Assembly: GCF_900101615.1 (NCBI RefSeq)
Contig: NZ_FMZX01000013.1
Location: 1-45,970, forward strand
DNA: 45,970 nucleotides
Direction: 5' to 3'
Source of the DNA: Belnapia rosea
Lineage (GTDB): Bacteria; Pseudomonadota; Alphaproteobacteria; Acetobacterales; Acetobacteraceae
Below the pieces are notes generated by a model. That model did not search any database. It saw only the letters and a program-made list of their open reading frames with translations, and was not told the DNA's origin. Position numbers and translations under genes: made by a program. Numbering within the stretch: position 1 is the first letter of the stretch; the number at the start of each line of letters is the position of its first letter. Positions 1 through 9,312 of the stretch are shown piece after piece.

Positions 1-1
1 A

Positions 2-172
2 GGCGCATGCGGTGACGAGATTGGCGGCCTGAAGGAAACCAGGACCGAGCTTATTCAGGCCGCCAAGCTGTCCGACGAATGGGGACCACCTCAGACCTCC
101 TACACCACACCCAGGGACGCGACCTGCCGCGCCGCGCCGACAGGACCGCTCGCGGTGTTGCGCGTTGTCTGA
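2..172 (+). CDS. 3' end of an unidentified ORF cut by the window edge
   Basis: A reading frame is open from the left edge to a TGA at 170-172, giving about 56 residues. The stretch includes GGLKETRTELIQAAKLSDEW and ends LAVLRVV. I do not recognise the family. The stop overlaps the proposed TTG start of the next gene by eight bases, which would suit translational coupling in one operon. An open frame this short is weak evidence in high-GC DNA, so it may be non-coding. Confidence 0.3.
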   Translation, partial: GACGDEIGGLKETRTELIQAAKLSDEWGPPQTSYTTPRDATCRAAPTGPLAVLRVV

Positions 173-1361
173 ATCTGCCCCGATAGGAATGCCGATTTTG
201 ACCCTTAATCCTCGCCTCCTCGACACGGGCAGCCCGCCTATTCCGGAGATCCAGGCCTGGGGTACCCGATATGCGAGGGAAGGAGGGGTGCTGCTGAACA
301 TGTGCCAAGCCGTGCCGTCGCACGCGCCCGCCCCTGGCATGCTTGAACGTCTGGCCCGCGCGGCGGGCGATGCTGGGTCCGCCACTTACGGTCCGATCCT
401 GGGTGAGCCGGACCTGCGCGAGGCTTATGCCGCGGAACTCGCCCGGGTATATAGCGGCCACCCCGACGCGTCCCAGGTTGCGATCACCGCCGGGTGCAAC
501 CAGGCCTACTTCGTGGCGATGATGGCCTTGGTCCAACACGGCGATGCGGTCCTTCTCCCCACGCCTTGGTACTTCAACCACCGCATGACGCTGGACATGC
601 TGGGCGCAGAGCCGCGCCCATTGCCCTGCCGGGCCGAGCGGAATTTCGTGCCGGATCCCGAGGAGGCGGCAGCGCTGATCGACGATCGGGTACGTGCCAT
701 CGTCCTTGTCACGCCCAACAACCCAACCGGTGCGATCTACCCGCCCGAGGTGATCGCCCGCTTTTATGACTTGTGCCGGGAGCGTGGGATCTGGCTCGTG
801 CTGGATGAGACCTACCGAGACTTCCTATCCGAGGCCCAGTCTCGCCCACACGACCTTCTCTCAGGTGGCGGTTGGCCGGAGAACCTCATTCAGCTCTACA
901 GCTTCTCCAAATCATTCGCGATCCCCGGCCACCGGTTGGGCGCCTTGGCTGCGCCCGCCGCGCTACTGCCGGAGCTCGGCAAGGTGATGGATTGTGTCCA
1001 GATCTGCGCGGCGCGGGCGGGACAGATCGCATTGTCCTGGGGGCTTGGAGCCTTGGACGAATGGCGGGAGGCGAACCGGGTCGAGATGCAGACCAGAGCG
1101 GAGGCCGTGCGCGCGGCCTTCTCGCGCCTGCAAGGCTGGGAGTTGCAATCGCTTGGAGCCTACTTCGCCTATGTCCGGCACCCTTTCGGAGAGACCTCCG
1201 CCTGGAAGGTGGCAGAGCGTCTAGCCAGCGAGCACGGGCTGTTGTGCTTGCCAGGTCCTGCCTTCATGGGAAGAGAGGCGCATGTCCGTATCGCCTTTGC
1301 CAATGTAGACGCGGCCGGGATCGTGACCATGGAGGAGCGGCTGCGCGCGGCTGGTGTTTGA
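165..1361 (+). CDS. Class I/II pyridoxal-phosphate aminotransferase
   Basis: Fold-type I PLP aminotransferase of about 398 residues, the usual length for the AspC/aromatic aminotransferase superfamily. Seen: the NNPTG motif at residues 185-189, DETY at 214-217 (the Asp that binds the pyridine nitrogen), and the Schiff-base lysine K249 within SFSKSF, followed by GHRLG. The family moves an amino group between an amino acid and a 2-oxo acid; the substrate cannot be read from sequence. The first codon used here is TTG (165). An in-frame ATG at 189 is an alternative, but its AGGA sits directly against the ATG, too close for a normal ribosome site. It stands apart from the IS relic downstream. Confidence 0.9.
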   Translation: MSESAPIGMPILTLNPRLLDTGSPPIPEIQAWGTRYAREGGVLLNMCQAVPSHAPAPGMLERLARAAGDAGSATYGPILGEPDLREAYAAELARVYSGHPDASQVAITAGCNQAYFVAMMALVQHGDAVLLPTPWYFNHRMTLDMLGAEPRPLPCRAERNFVPDPEEAAALIDDRVRAIVLVTPNNPTGAIYPPEVIARFYDLCRERGIWLVLDETYRDFLSEAQSRPHDLLSGGGWPENLIQLYSFSKSFAIPGHRLGALAAPAALLPELGKVMDCVQICAARAGQIALSWGLGALDEWREANRVEMQTRAEAVRAAFSRLQGWELQSLGAYFAYVRHPFGETSAWKVAERLASEHGLLCLPGPAFMGREAHVRIAFANVDAAGIVTMEERLRAAGV

Positions 1362-1632
1362 GAGCCGGCGCCAAGTTCGGGAGTGAAGGTCGTCATCGCC
1401 TCGCAAGCGGTTGGGACCTGTCAGCGCCCGCGCCAAATCTGGCGATGAGAGCTACCGGCAAGGCTTGACCTATGCCGCGGCACACCAGATCTGCGCAAGG
1501 CAATGGCAGCGAACAGGGACGTGCTGGTCGTGCCGGGTATGAGAGCGGAGGAAGTTACGGAGTTCGTCACAGCTTCGCCAGAAGCACTTCGCTGATGCGA
1601 AGCTTTTGAAGCTGCGCATACATCGCCTGCGG

Positions 1633-1780
1633 CCTTTTCGCGCCCCGGTGGTCTTGCTTCAGTCCAATGATTCGGAGGACATTGGTTCGGTAAACAAGGT
1701 GCCAAGCGGATCGCCCGCGGGTAGGAACCGTGCCCGTTCGTGGTGACGCATCCGGACGTGATGCCTGTGGCAGATTTGAC
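1633..1780 (-). pseudogene. IS6-family transposase relic, frameshifted
   Basis: Two overlapping minus-strand frames carry consecutive pieces of an IS6/IS26-type DDE transposase. One frame reads VTTNGHGSYPRAI (1747-1709), matching the family block around the second catalytic Asp (normally TTDGHDSYPRAI); here the Asp is replaced by Asn. The next frame reads YRTN followed by LKQDHRGAKR (about 1692-1633), matching the HRTN...LEQDHRG block with the catalytic Glu position changed to Lys. The frame change, the two altered catalytic residues and the missing N-terminal half show a dead remnant. The rest of the gap 1362-1907 shows no convincing gene. Confidence 0.7.
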
Positions 1781-1907
1781 CTCCTGGAAGGCCTGAGCCG
1801 CAGGCCACACACCCCATTGCCACTCCCGCTCCAGTGGCGCCGAAGCCTAACAGCCCAAGGCCCGGCCAGCCAAACGACCCTACTGAAGCGAGATTTGACA
1901 AAACCTT

Positions 1908-2345
1908 TCAGTCCTCACCCGTCCCCTGCTCACGCTGTCGTCGCTCTCGCCGCTGGCGTGTCTCCTCCAGCAAAGCCTCATAAGTTTGCGGATTGGGCTC
2001 CGCCGCGACCGGGGATGGTGAGGCATCAATAGCAGGAACGGGAGTTGGCGCGGAGGGAGGGGCTGGGTTCGCAATCTCGGCGGTGGTTGGTGCTGAAGCT
2101 GCCGTTAAGGCTGGGGTGGTGGGGCACACCGCGCCGCGCATCTGGAGTTCGACCGTTTTTTCAAAAGCGATTTCCGCCTCACTGAACTGGCGACCTTCCG
2201 GGCGGAAGTCGCTGCGGCACAGCGCCTCGATACTGACGAGGCGGAAAGGCCGCGTATCGACAGGGGGCGAGCTCTGCTGGCACGCAGGGAGAACCAAGGC
2301 CGGACCGACACTCAGCAAGGGCAGCAGCCAGCCTCGGTGTTCCAT
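1908..2345 (-). CDS. Putative lipoprotein, function unknown
   Basis: A 145-residue protein with a hydrophobic leader ending LVLPAC (Cys22), a lipobox for signal peptidase II, so it is probably lipid-anchored in the envelope. The middle is rich in Pro, Ala and Thr, typical of an unstructured linker, and the C-terminus is charged (EETRQRRERRQREQ), perhaps a short coiled segment. No enzymatic motif is visible. A weak AGAGGG lies almost against the ATG. It lies between IS debris and bisC, on the bisC strand but 221 bases beyond the end of bisC; that gap holds nothing I recognise. The lipobox favours a real gene; the low-complexity composition leaves doubt. Confidence 0.5.
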   Translation of the reverse strand: MEHRGWLLPLLSVGPALVLPACQQSSPPVDTRPFRLVSIEALCRSDFRPEGRQFSEAEIAFEKTVELQMRGAVCPTTPALTAASAPTTAEIANPAPPSAPTPVPAIDASPSPVAAEPNPQTYEALLEETRQRRERRQREQGTGED

Positions 2346-2566
2346 TACCCTCTACCTTAACCTCGACCCGTTGCTAGCCGATATCCGCACAGCATGAGGT
2401 TAGCTACAGCTTGGGCTATTTGTTGGCCACACAAAGCGGTCAGGCTGTCCTTGCATCATCATGTTGCCGTGCGCCAACCATGAGCGTTGGATTGCAGCCT
2501 TCCCCATATCGGGGTTTTGGCAACAAGCCTTACGAGGTCGAGTTGCCTGGTGCGGCACCGCCGTAG

Positions 2567-4876
2567 TCAGCTCGTCAGCGGCGGCTCGAAGGCGCGGATC
2601 GGCGGCAGGTTGCCGGCGAAACGTTCAGCCTCCACCACGGTGAGTTGGCCAGTGCAGCCTTGGGCGAGCGCCGAGGTTCCGGCATCCCGGGTCAGCACAT
2701 TGGGGTTGCCGTGTACACAGAGCGGCCGGTCATCCTGGGGATCCTCCGGGTCGTACCAGGCGCCGGTCGGCAGCTGCACGACACCAGGGCGGATACCGGC
2801 AGTGAGCCGCACCGTGGCAAGGCAGGCACCGCGGACATTGAACAACCGGATGACGTCGCCATCCGCGATGCCGCGCGCCGCTGCGTCCACCGGGTGCATG
2901 GCAGCGACTTCCCTGCCTCGCCGCTTGGCTGCGCTGCTGTGGTCACCGAAATCGAGCTGGCTGTGCAGCCGCGTCGCGGGCTGGTTGGCGACGAGGTGCA
3001 GCGGCGCCCCAGGGCCCGGTACCTCCTCGGGCGGCAGCCAGGCGGGATGGCCAGGACAGCTTGCGTCACCGAAGCCGGCAACGGTTTCGGAAAAGATCTC
3101 GATCCGCCCGCTCGGCGTCGGCAGCGGGTTGGCGTCCGGGTCCTCCCGGAAGGCGCGCCAAGGGCCACCATCGTCCGGAGCCTGCGGCAAGCGCAGGCTG
3201 CCCGCGGCCCAGAACGCCTCGAAATCCGGCGCGGGACAACCCTGCTCGCGCAGCGCCTGCTCCGTCCGCGCATAGAGGTGGCGCAGCCACTCGCGGCTGC
3301 TGCGGCCCTCGGTGAAGGCCTCCTCCGAGCCCAGGCGCCGGGCGAGTGCGGCGAAGATGTCGTAATCGTCCCGTGCCTCGCCATAGGGTTCCGCGATGCG
3401 GTGCATCGCCACCATCAGCGGATCATGCGAGCTGTAGCCGATATCTTCTCGCTCAAGGGTCATGGTCGCGGGCAGGACGATGTCAGCGTGGCGCGCCGTG
3501 GCGGTCCAGGCCAACTCGTGCACGACCAGCGTGTCGACGCGTGCAAAGGCCTGGCGCAGCCGGTTGAGATCCTGATGGTGATGGAAGGGGTTGCCGCCTG
3601 CCCAATAGACCAGGCGGATCTCTGGGTAGGTGCGGGTCTGTCCATTGTAGCGGTACTCGGCGCCGGGGTTCAGCAGCATATCGGCGATGCGGGCCACCGG
3701 GATGAAGTTGCCGTGCCGGTTGCGCCCCTGCGGCAGGGTCGGGCCGGGCACGGCATTGGCGCGGCGGCCGTAATAGCCGATGGCGCCCAGCGCATAGCCG
3801 TAGCCACCGCCGGGCAGGCCGATCTGGCCGAGGGTCGCCGCCAAGACCGCGCCCATCCAGACCGGCTGTTCACCGTGCTCCGCCCGCTGCAGGGCGTGCG
3901 CCACGGTCACCAGCACGCGTCGGCCGTGCAGCCGGCGCGCCAGGTTGCGGATTGTCTCCGCCGAAACACCGGTGATCGGCGCCGCCCAATCGGCGTCCTT
4001 CGGCTGGCCGTCAGCCTTGCCGAGGAGATAGCGCTCGAAGTTCGGCCAGCCGACCGTGTAGCGGTCGAGGAATTCTCTGTCGTGCAGCCCTGCGACAACC
4101 AATGTGTGCACGAGCGCGAGCATCAGGGCCGTGTCGGTGCCAGGGATGTTGGCGATCCACTCGGCGCCAGCCTCCTCCGGCAGATCGCTGCGCAACGGGC
4201 CGACGAGGATGAAGTCGCAGCCGCGATCACGCGCCGCCTGCATTGCGCCGCGCTCGACATGCTCGCTGATGCCGCCGCCCGCAACCATGGCATTCTTGAG
4301 GGCCATGCCGCCAAAGGCCAGCACCACGTCGCTATGCGCTGCTACCTGCTCCCAGGTGACGTTGTGCTTGGTCAGCTCCTCGTAGTTACCCAAGATGTAG
4401 GGAACGATCACCGAAGCAGCCCCGGAGCTATAGCTGTTGACCGAGGCGACATAGCCGCCGAAGGCGGTGTTCAGGAAACGATGGATCTGGCTCTGGGCGT
4501 GATGAAAGCGGCCGGCGCTGGACCAGCCGTAGGAGCCGCCAAAGACCCCGCCCGGGCCGTACCGCTCGCGGATGCGGCGCAGCTCCTGGCCCAGCAGGTC
4601 CAGCACGGCGTCCCAGGCCATGGGGACGAACTCGTCCCGGCCGCGCCGGCTGTCCGGCCCGGGGCCTCGCTCAAGCCAGCCGCGGCGTACCATGGGCTGC
4701 GCGACGCGTGCGGGGTGGCGAAGGGCAGCGGGGAAGTTTTGAAGGAGGTCGTTCGGGTCCGGGTCCGCCGGATGCGGGCGGACCAGGAGTTCGCCATCTC
4801 GGATCGCCGCGGAGAAGACGCCCCAGTGCGAGCTGTGCGGGCGAAATTCGATCTTTGATCCGGTCTCGTTGCTCAT
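2567..4876 (-). CDS. bisC: BisC/DMSO-reductase family molybdopterin oxidoreductase
   Basis: A 769-residue enzyme of the DMSO-reductase family, closest in layout to biotin sulfoxide reductase and TMAO reductase. It starts without a Tat leader, so it is probably cytoplasmic like BisC. It lacks the N-terminal Cys cluster that binds Fe-S in related enzymes. Seen: SSHWGVF near residues 15-21, SYGWSSAGRF at 115-124 with Ser120 in the place of the molybdenum-ligating serine, and a C-terminal MopB-binding domain (PTPSGRIEIFSE, then HLVANQPATRLHSQ). The family uses bis-MGD cofactor to reduce S- or N-oxides such as methionine or biotin sulfoxide. The start has an AGGGGG site seven bases upstream. It follows alanine dehydrogenase on the same strand after 80 bases. 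Confidence 0.9.
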   Translation of the reverse strand: MSNETGSKIEFRPHSSHWGVFSAAIRDGELLVRPHPADPDPNDLLQNFPAALRHPARVAQPMVRRGWLERGPGPDSRRGRDEFVPMAWDAVLDLLGQELRRIRERYGPGGVFGGSYGWSSAGRFHHAQSQIHRFLNTAFGGYVASVNSYSSGAASVIVPYILGNYEELTKHNVTWEQVAAHSDVVLAFGGMALKNAMVAGGGISEHVERGAMQAARDRGCDFILVGPLRSDLPEEAGAEWIANIPGTDTALMLALVHTLVVAGLHDREFLDRYTVGWPNFERYLLGKADGQPKDADWAAPITGVSAETIRNLARRLHGRRVLVTVAHALQRAEHGEQPVWMGAVLAATLGQIGLPGGGYGYALGAIGYYGRRANAVPGPTLPQGRNRHGNFIPVARIADMLLNPGAEYRYNGQTRTYPEIRLVYWAGGNPFHHHQDLNRLRQAFARVDTLVVHELAWTATARHADIVLPATMTLEREDIGYSSHDPLMVAMHRIAEPYGEARDDYDIFAALARRLGSEEAFTEGRSSREWLRHLYARTEQALREQGCPAPDFEAFWAAGSLRLPQAPDDGGPWRAFREDPDANPLPTPSGRIEIFSETVAGFGDASCPGHPAWLPPEEVPGPGAPLHLVANQPATRLHSQLDFGDHSSAAKRRGREVAAMHPVDAAARGIADGDVIRLFNVRGACLATVRLTAGIRPGVVQLPTGAWYDPEDPQDDRPLCVHGNPNVLTRDAGTSALAQGCTGQLTVVEAERFAGNLPPIRAFEPPLTS

Positions 4877-4956
4877 GCGATGGCCCCCTAGCCGTGAAGG
4901 ATGGGAGAGGATTGCTTAGCACCTGCCGCCTCGGGCTGATGCATCGGATGGCATTG

Positions 4957-6114
4957 TCAGCCGCCCAAGGCCTCGCGCAGCGGCAGCGCCTTCAGCCCGC
5001 GCGCCTGAGCCACAGCGGGATGCACCACATGCCCCGCATGGATATTCAGCCCCTGCGCCAGATACGCATTCTCTGTCAAAGCGCGAGGGAAGCCTTGATC
5101 AGCCAGTTGCAGGATGAAGGGCAGGGTCGCGTTGTTCAGCGCGACAGCACTGGTCCTGGCCACCGCGCCTGGCATGTTGGTGACGCAGTAATGCACCACG
5201 CCGTCCACCATATAGGTCGGCTCGGCATGGGTGGTGGGACGGGAGGTCTCGAAGCAGCCGCCCTGGTCGATCGCCACATCGACCAGCACGCTGCCGGGGC
5301 GCATCGCGGCGACCATGGCGCGGCTTACCAACCGGGGCGCCGCGGCGCCGGGGATCAGCACTGCGCCGATGACCAGGTCGGCCTCGACCACCGCCTGTTC
5401 CACGGCCTCAGCCGTTGCGTAGACGGTGGCGATGCGGCCGGCGAATTCGCGGTCCAAGGCATCAAGCACCCGCGGATTGCGGTCAAGCACCGTAACTTGG
5501 GCGCGCATCCCGGCGGCGATCCGCGCGGCGTTCGAGCCGACCACGCCGCCGCCGAGCACCACCACGCGGCCGGGCGGCACACCGGGCACGCCTGAGAGCA
5601 GAATGCCGGCGCCGCCCGCTTCCTTTTCCAGGCAGCGGGCACCGACCTGTATGGCCATGCGGCCGGCTACCTCGCTCATCGGCGCCAGCAGCGGTAGGCC
5701 CCCCATCGGATCAGTCACCGTCTCATAGGCGATGGCGGTGCAGCCGCTGGCCAGCAGGCCCTCAGTCTGCTCGCGGTCGGGTGCGAGATGCAGATAGGTG
5801 AACAGCGTCTGGCCGCGGCGCAGTTGCGGCCACTCGGTCGATTGTGGTTCCTTCACCTTGACCACAAGGTCGGCCTTGGCGAAAATTGTTTCGGCATCCG
5901 GGACGATACTGGCGCCGGCGTTGGCATAGGCCGCGTCGGGAAAACCGATGCCCGTGCCGGCGCCGGTTTCGACCAATACCTGATGGCCGCGCTGCACCAG
6001 CTCCCGCACTGAGGCCGGAACCAGGCCGACACGGTATTCATGGACTTTCACTTCTTTCGGAACACCGACCTGCATGGTGCGCTTCGGTTCAGCCGTGCTG
6101 TCACGGTTCTGCAT
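4957..6114 (-). CDS. ald: Alanine dehydrogenase
   Basis: NAD-dependent L-alanine dehydrogenase (alanine + NAD to pyruvate, ammonium and NADH), 385 residues. Seen: [18 protein letters not shown] from residue 14, the lysine-containing [15 protein letters not shown] with the catalytic His, a Rossmann [10 protein letters not shown] segment, and [15 protein letters not shown]. The annotated start at 6114 has a GCAGGAGG site seven bases upstream. Most family members begin at the internal Met at 6075, which has no obvious ribosome site, so a 13-residue extension is likely here. It is the first gene before bisC on the minus strand. A biochemical link between the two is not evident. Confidence 0.95.
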   Translation of the reverse strand: MQNRDSTAEPKRTMQVGVPKEVKVHEYRVGLVPASVRELVQRGHQVLVETGAGTGIGFPDAAYANAGASIVPDAETIFAKADLVVKVKEPQSTEWPQLRRGQTLFTYLHLAPDREQTEGLLASGCTAIAYETVTDPMGGLPLLAPMSEVAGRMAIQVGARCLEKEAGGAGILLSGVPGVPPGRVVVLGGGVVGSNAARIAAGMRAQVTVLDRNPRVLDALDREFAGRIATVYATAEAVEQAVVEADLVIGAVLIPGAAAPRLVSRAMVAAMRPGSVLVDVAIDQGGCFETSRPTTHAEPTYMVDGVVHYCVTNMPGAVARTSAVALNNATLPFILQLADQGFPRALTENAYLAQGLNIHAGHVVHPAVAQARGLKALPLREALGG

Positions 6115-6132
6115 TGTGAGCCTCCTGCGAGA

Positions 6133-6933
6133 TTATCGCCGCAATGGTTGTGCGGTTAGCGTTACCGACACAAGCCTGGCCTGGGGTTCTGCTCGGCGTC
6201 GGCTCGTTCCACCGATTTTGCAATGCGGGCCACTTGGTCGCAGCCAGATTTGGCCGAACGCGTTGGCCTGGGTCAGGACCACCACCTCCTCCCGCCCCAG
6301 CTCCAGCCCTGCCATCGGCGTGCTGGCCAGCGCTGCCCTCCGCTGCAGTTTTGACCTCGCCCTGTCTTCGGATTGGGTTGTCAGAACGCTGGCGAGCTCA
6401 GTCCCTGCCCCATGCTCGGCAGCATCTGTCGCATGCGCTTCAGCGCGTCCGGCACCCGCCCAGTAGCGGCGGCCGCGGCTGGTGCAGCAGCACCAGCACC
6501 CGCAGGCAGGCTCGCAGCAGCTCCGCCGTGTTCGCGGGTGGCAGCGCGCCTGCGACGTCGGCAGTAGCTGGCTCCGCCTCGCCTCGCGCAGACACCTGCC
6601 GCCCGAGCTGCAATCGTCGCTCTAGCCAGTCCGCGAGCCGGGACGCCCGCTCCCGGTCAGCCAGATGGCCGCCCATGCGTCCAGTCGGCTAACCAGAAGC
6701 CCAGCCAGAACAGACCCGGATCGCGCCAGGGCGGCCGCCCGCGCTTCGGAACCGGCAGCTCGACCACATGCCGCAACGCCTCGGTCGTGCCCCAGTGCGA
6801 CCACAGCCAGACCCGCGCTTCTGGGTACTCCGGCCCAAGATGAAGCACCGCCGCTGGCACTGGCTGCGGCGGTGCAGGTCGAGCATGTAGGCCGGCTCTC
6901 GCACATGTCAGTGATCGAACCGGTGCGGTTCAT
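6133..6933 (-). pseudogene. Decayed minus-strand gene(s), unidentified
   Basis: Protein-like segments appear successively in different minus-strand frames. One is rich in Trp and Pro (PEYPEARVWLWSHWGTTEAL, then GRPPWRDPGLFWLGFWLADW, about 6830-6660). The next frame continues with LADWLERRLQLGRQ (about 6640-6600), and a last piece near 6290-6200 reads FGQIWLRPSGPHCKIGG. The Trp-rich wording and frame changes look like a formerly coding gene disrupted by indels. I cannot name the family. It lies between ald and a Bug protein, in a stretch that also holds IS relics. Confidence 0.4.
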
Positions 6934-6987
6934 CGGCGTGACTGAGTCAAGACATCACCGTGATTTCCGCACCGCGCTCGACAGCTC

Positions 6988-7075
6988 CATAACTAACCTA
7001 AAAAAATTAGAATAATATTATAGGCCCCACAAACAAAAATGTTCTTCTCCGCCTAATCTGTTATTTCGGAATTAA
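6988..7075. other. AT-rich noncoding stretch downstream of a Bug gene
   Basis: About 90 bases with long A and T runs and the palindrome TAATATTA, unlike the surrounding GC-rich DNA. It lies just past the stop of the minus-strand Bug gene at 7094. No hairpin with a clean U-tract could be drawn. It may mark an insertion boundary or a poorly structured transcription end. Confidence 0.4.
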
Positions 7076-7093
7076 ATGACAATCTTCATGCTT

Positions 7094-8098
7094 CTAATCG
7101 GGTTGCAGCTTCCGCTCCTGCACGACCTTTTTGTACACCTCGTACTCGGTCTTGATCTCCTGTGCGAACTCCTCCGGCGTATTAGCCACGATGAAGGAGC
7201 CCGTTGCCTCGATACGCTCGCGTACGGTGGGTTCGGCGAGCGTTCTTATCACAGCGTCGCGCACCCGCTCCACGATCGGGCGCGGCAGCCCCTTCGGACC
7301 TACGATGCCGTAGAAGGCAACGCGGTTGACCTGCTCCAGCCCGACCTCCTTGAAGGTAGGCACGTCCGGCAACGCGGCGACGCGCTCGGGTGATGCGACC
7401 ACAATAGGCACGAGACGGCCCGTCTGGATGAAGGGCAAGGCCGAGGGCAGGTTGTCGATGATTACCGGCACCTGTCCCGCCACTACGTCGTTCAGGGCTG
7501 GGCCGGAACCACGGTAGGGAACATGGGTGAGGTCCGCCCCGGACAGGCTCTTGTAGAGTTCCATCTGCAGGTGAAGGATGCTGCCGGTGCCGGATGTAGC
7601 ATAAGCGTACTTGCCCGGGTTTTTCTTCACCTCCTCCGCCCATGCCTGGAAGGTCTTGGCTGGAAACGAGGGGTGCACCGCGACCACGTTCGGCGTCGCC
7701 GCGATGTTGGTGATCGGCGTGAAGGCGGTGAGCGGGTCATAGGGCGTCGAGGGCTGGATCGCCGGCACGGTAGCCACAGTCGACACCGTGGCGACACCGA
7801 GCGAATAACCATCCGGTCTGGCGCGGGCGGTCTCGATGGCGCCGGTCACGCCACCGCCGCCGCCCTTGTTCTCCACCACCATTGACTGGCCGTTGAAGTG
7901 CGGCGCGATTTGGCTGGTCACCACCCGGGCGATGATGTCAGTGGTGCCGCCAGGCGCGAATGGCACCAACAGCTTCACCACCCTGTCCGGGTAGGCCTGC
8001 GCGTGGGCGCGGGAGGTGGTAAGGAGCGGTGTGGCGACCAAACCAACCAAGAGGAGTGTCCTGCGGTCCAGACCACCGTTTGTATCGTCGCTCTGCAT
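7094..8098 (-). CDS. Bug/TctC tripartite tricarboxylate transporter binding protein
   Basis: A 334-residue periplasmic solute-binding protein of the Bug (TctC) family. It begins with a twin-Arg-like leader (DRRTLLLVG ... SRAHA) and then the family opening YPDRVVKLLVPFAPGGTTD. Other family blocks seen are VVENKGGGGG, the SYxxx-type DGYSLGV, VPYRGSGPALNDVVAGQV and the C-terminal PEEFAQEIKTEYEVYKKV. Such proteins capture carboxylates or related small acids for a TctAB permease; no permease gene is in this window, so it is an orphan receptor. AAGGGAA precedes the ATG by five bases. The ligand cannot be predicted. Confidence 0.92.
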   Translation of the reverse strand: MQSDDTNGGLDRRTLLLVGLVATPLLTTSRAHAQAYPDRVVKLLVPFAPGGTTDIIARVVTSQIAPHFNGQSMVVENKGGGGGVTGAIETARARPDGYSLGVATVSTVATVPAIQPSTPYDPLTAFTPITNIAATPNVVAVHPSFPAKTFQAWAEEVKKNPGKYAYATSGTGSILHLQMELYKSLSGADLTHVPYRGSGPALNDVVAGQVPVIIDNLPSALPFIQTGRLVPIVVASPERVAALPDVPTFKEVGLEQVNRVAFYGIVGPKGLPRPIVERVRDAVIRTLAEPTVRERIEATGSFIVANTPEEFAQEIKTEYEVYKKVVQERKLQPD

Positions 8099-8445
8099 GT
8101 TGTTCCCTTCATCAATCGTCTGTTGTTTGTGAACTTGGCGGCCTTCTCGGAAACCGGGTGCGGAATGCTCTTAGCCGCCTCCCGTTTGCCGGGGAACATG
8201 GCGATGGGGCACGGATGCGAGTGCGCAACCATGCTCGCCGCACATGGTCTGTCGTGTCAGACAATGCGATTTGAGGCCAATCTCACGACCGATTTTCGTT
8301 ACAAATTCGTGGTAATCCACAAGTGGTCTACATAGCAGCAAATCAGGCAGCAATTTGGAACGGCTCGTCGACGAAGGTGGATTGAGCCTGGATATGGCGC
8401 CCGCCAGCACCTTGAAACTGTCTCTTTCTGATCATCGTCATCATT
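8099..8445. other. Noncoding gap upstream of the Bug gene
   Basis: About 350 bases between the Bug start and the IS5 relic. No convincing ORF, RNA or strong inverted repeat was seen. It should contain the promoter of the Bug gene. Confidence 0.5.
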
Positions 8446-8796
8446 TTAGAGCTCGTTTGAAAATGGCCGGGGATGGGCGACGCGGCGGAGCAGGAGCGCA
8501 CCCATGCTGACGCGGATCATGGCTTCGTTGACGTCGCATCGACGCTCCCAGTCGCGCACCAGCCTACGCCAATGCATCATCCAGCCGAAGGTCCGCTCGA
8601 CCACCCAACGCCTGGGCAGCACATGGAAACCCTTCTGGTCGGGCAGTTTGCGGACGATCTCGATGACGAAGTCGCGGTAGGTGGGCCCGGCTCATCAGCC
8701 TGCCCCGGTTATAGGCGCCATCGGTAAAAAGATATTTCAGCCAGGGCCCGCGCTTGCGGACCGCCTCGATGATCCGCTCCGCCCCGACCACATCCT
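8446..8796 (-). pseudogene. IS5-family transposase relic (3' part, frameshifted)
   Basis: The C-terminal part of an IS5-type DDE transposase is readable on the minus strand. It starts GAERIIEAVRKRGPWLKYLF with the TDGAYNRG block (second catalytic Asp). After a frameshift near 8690 it continues YRDFVIEIVRKLPDQKGFHV, LPRRWVVERTFGWMMHW (catalytic Glu) and ends RRVAHPRPFSNEL with a TAA at 8448-8446. The N-terminal half is missing beyond about 8796. The GAGCTCGTTTGAAA at the stop resembles an element end. One truncation plus one frameshift make it inactive. Confidence 0.85.
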
Positions 8797-9312
8797 AGAT
8801 ATCCGCCGTCCCCCTATGTCTTGGACGCAAGATGTGCCGTGACAGGAGCTCAGGCCGACATCAGATAAAAACGCTCTTTCTGGGAACCTGTGGGCTTCCA
8901 GAAAGCTACCACACCCACATACGAAATCTCTCATTTGTCATCGCATGCGTGGAGCCGCCATGTACCATCTCGAAATTGCTTTTTGGCGCGTGGCGCTCAC
9001 GGTCGCTCTGCTGGTTCTTCAAAGCTCCATGTTTCGGTCTGCCCAGCGTGACTTCCTGCGGTTGTGGTGAGCGGGTTGCTACTCCCCGCCGCATCATCCG
9101 ACTTCGATGGCTTCGCTGCCGCGTGTTCAACCGAGCGGTCGCTCTGACGGGAACGACAGGTGACCCTGACCTGTTTCAGGCCGGGCGAGGAAAGCCCGGC
9201 CCGGTGGGGTCATGGCCCAGGTGATCCGCAGGCGCGGCCCTCGGCCGCCGCGTCCACCCGCCGGAACGCCAGCGAGATGGACACCGGCGGCCCGCCTGCC
9301 AGGCGACGCCGC
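8797..9312. other. Noncoding gap between IS5 relic and sugar operon
   Basis: About 500 bases with no recognisable gene. The right end carries two adjacent perfect hairpins (9156-9201), listed separately. The rest could be IS-associated debris; nothing could be matched to a known family. Confidence 0.45.
9156..9201 (-). terminator. Pair of perfect hairpins downstream of the sugar operon
   Basis: Two adjacent inverted repeats: ACAGGT/ACCTGT (9156-9161 and 9169-9174, loop 7) and GGCCGGGC/GCCCGGCC (9179-9186 and 9194-9201, loop 7). They lie about 110 bases past the stop of the last sugar gene. Neither is followed by a U-run on either strand, so a role as terminator is only possible. Confidence 0.35.

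Noticed and set aside
2645-4858. A 737-residue plus-strand frame opposite bisC.
   Set aside because: It is the antisense of the molybdoenzyme, with Arg/Ala/Gln-rich low-order text and no family motif; long antisense frames are normal in very GC-rich DNA.
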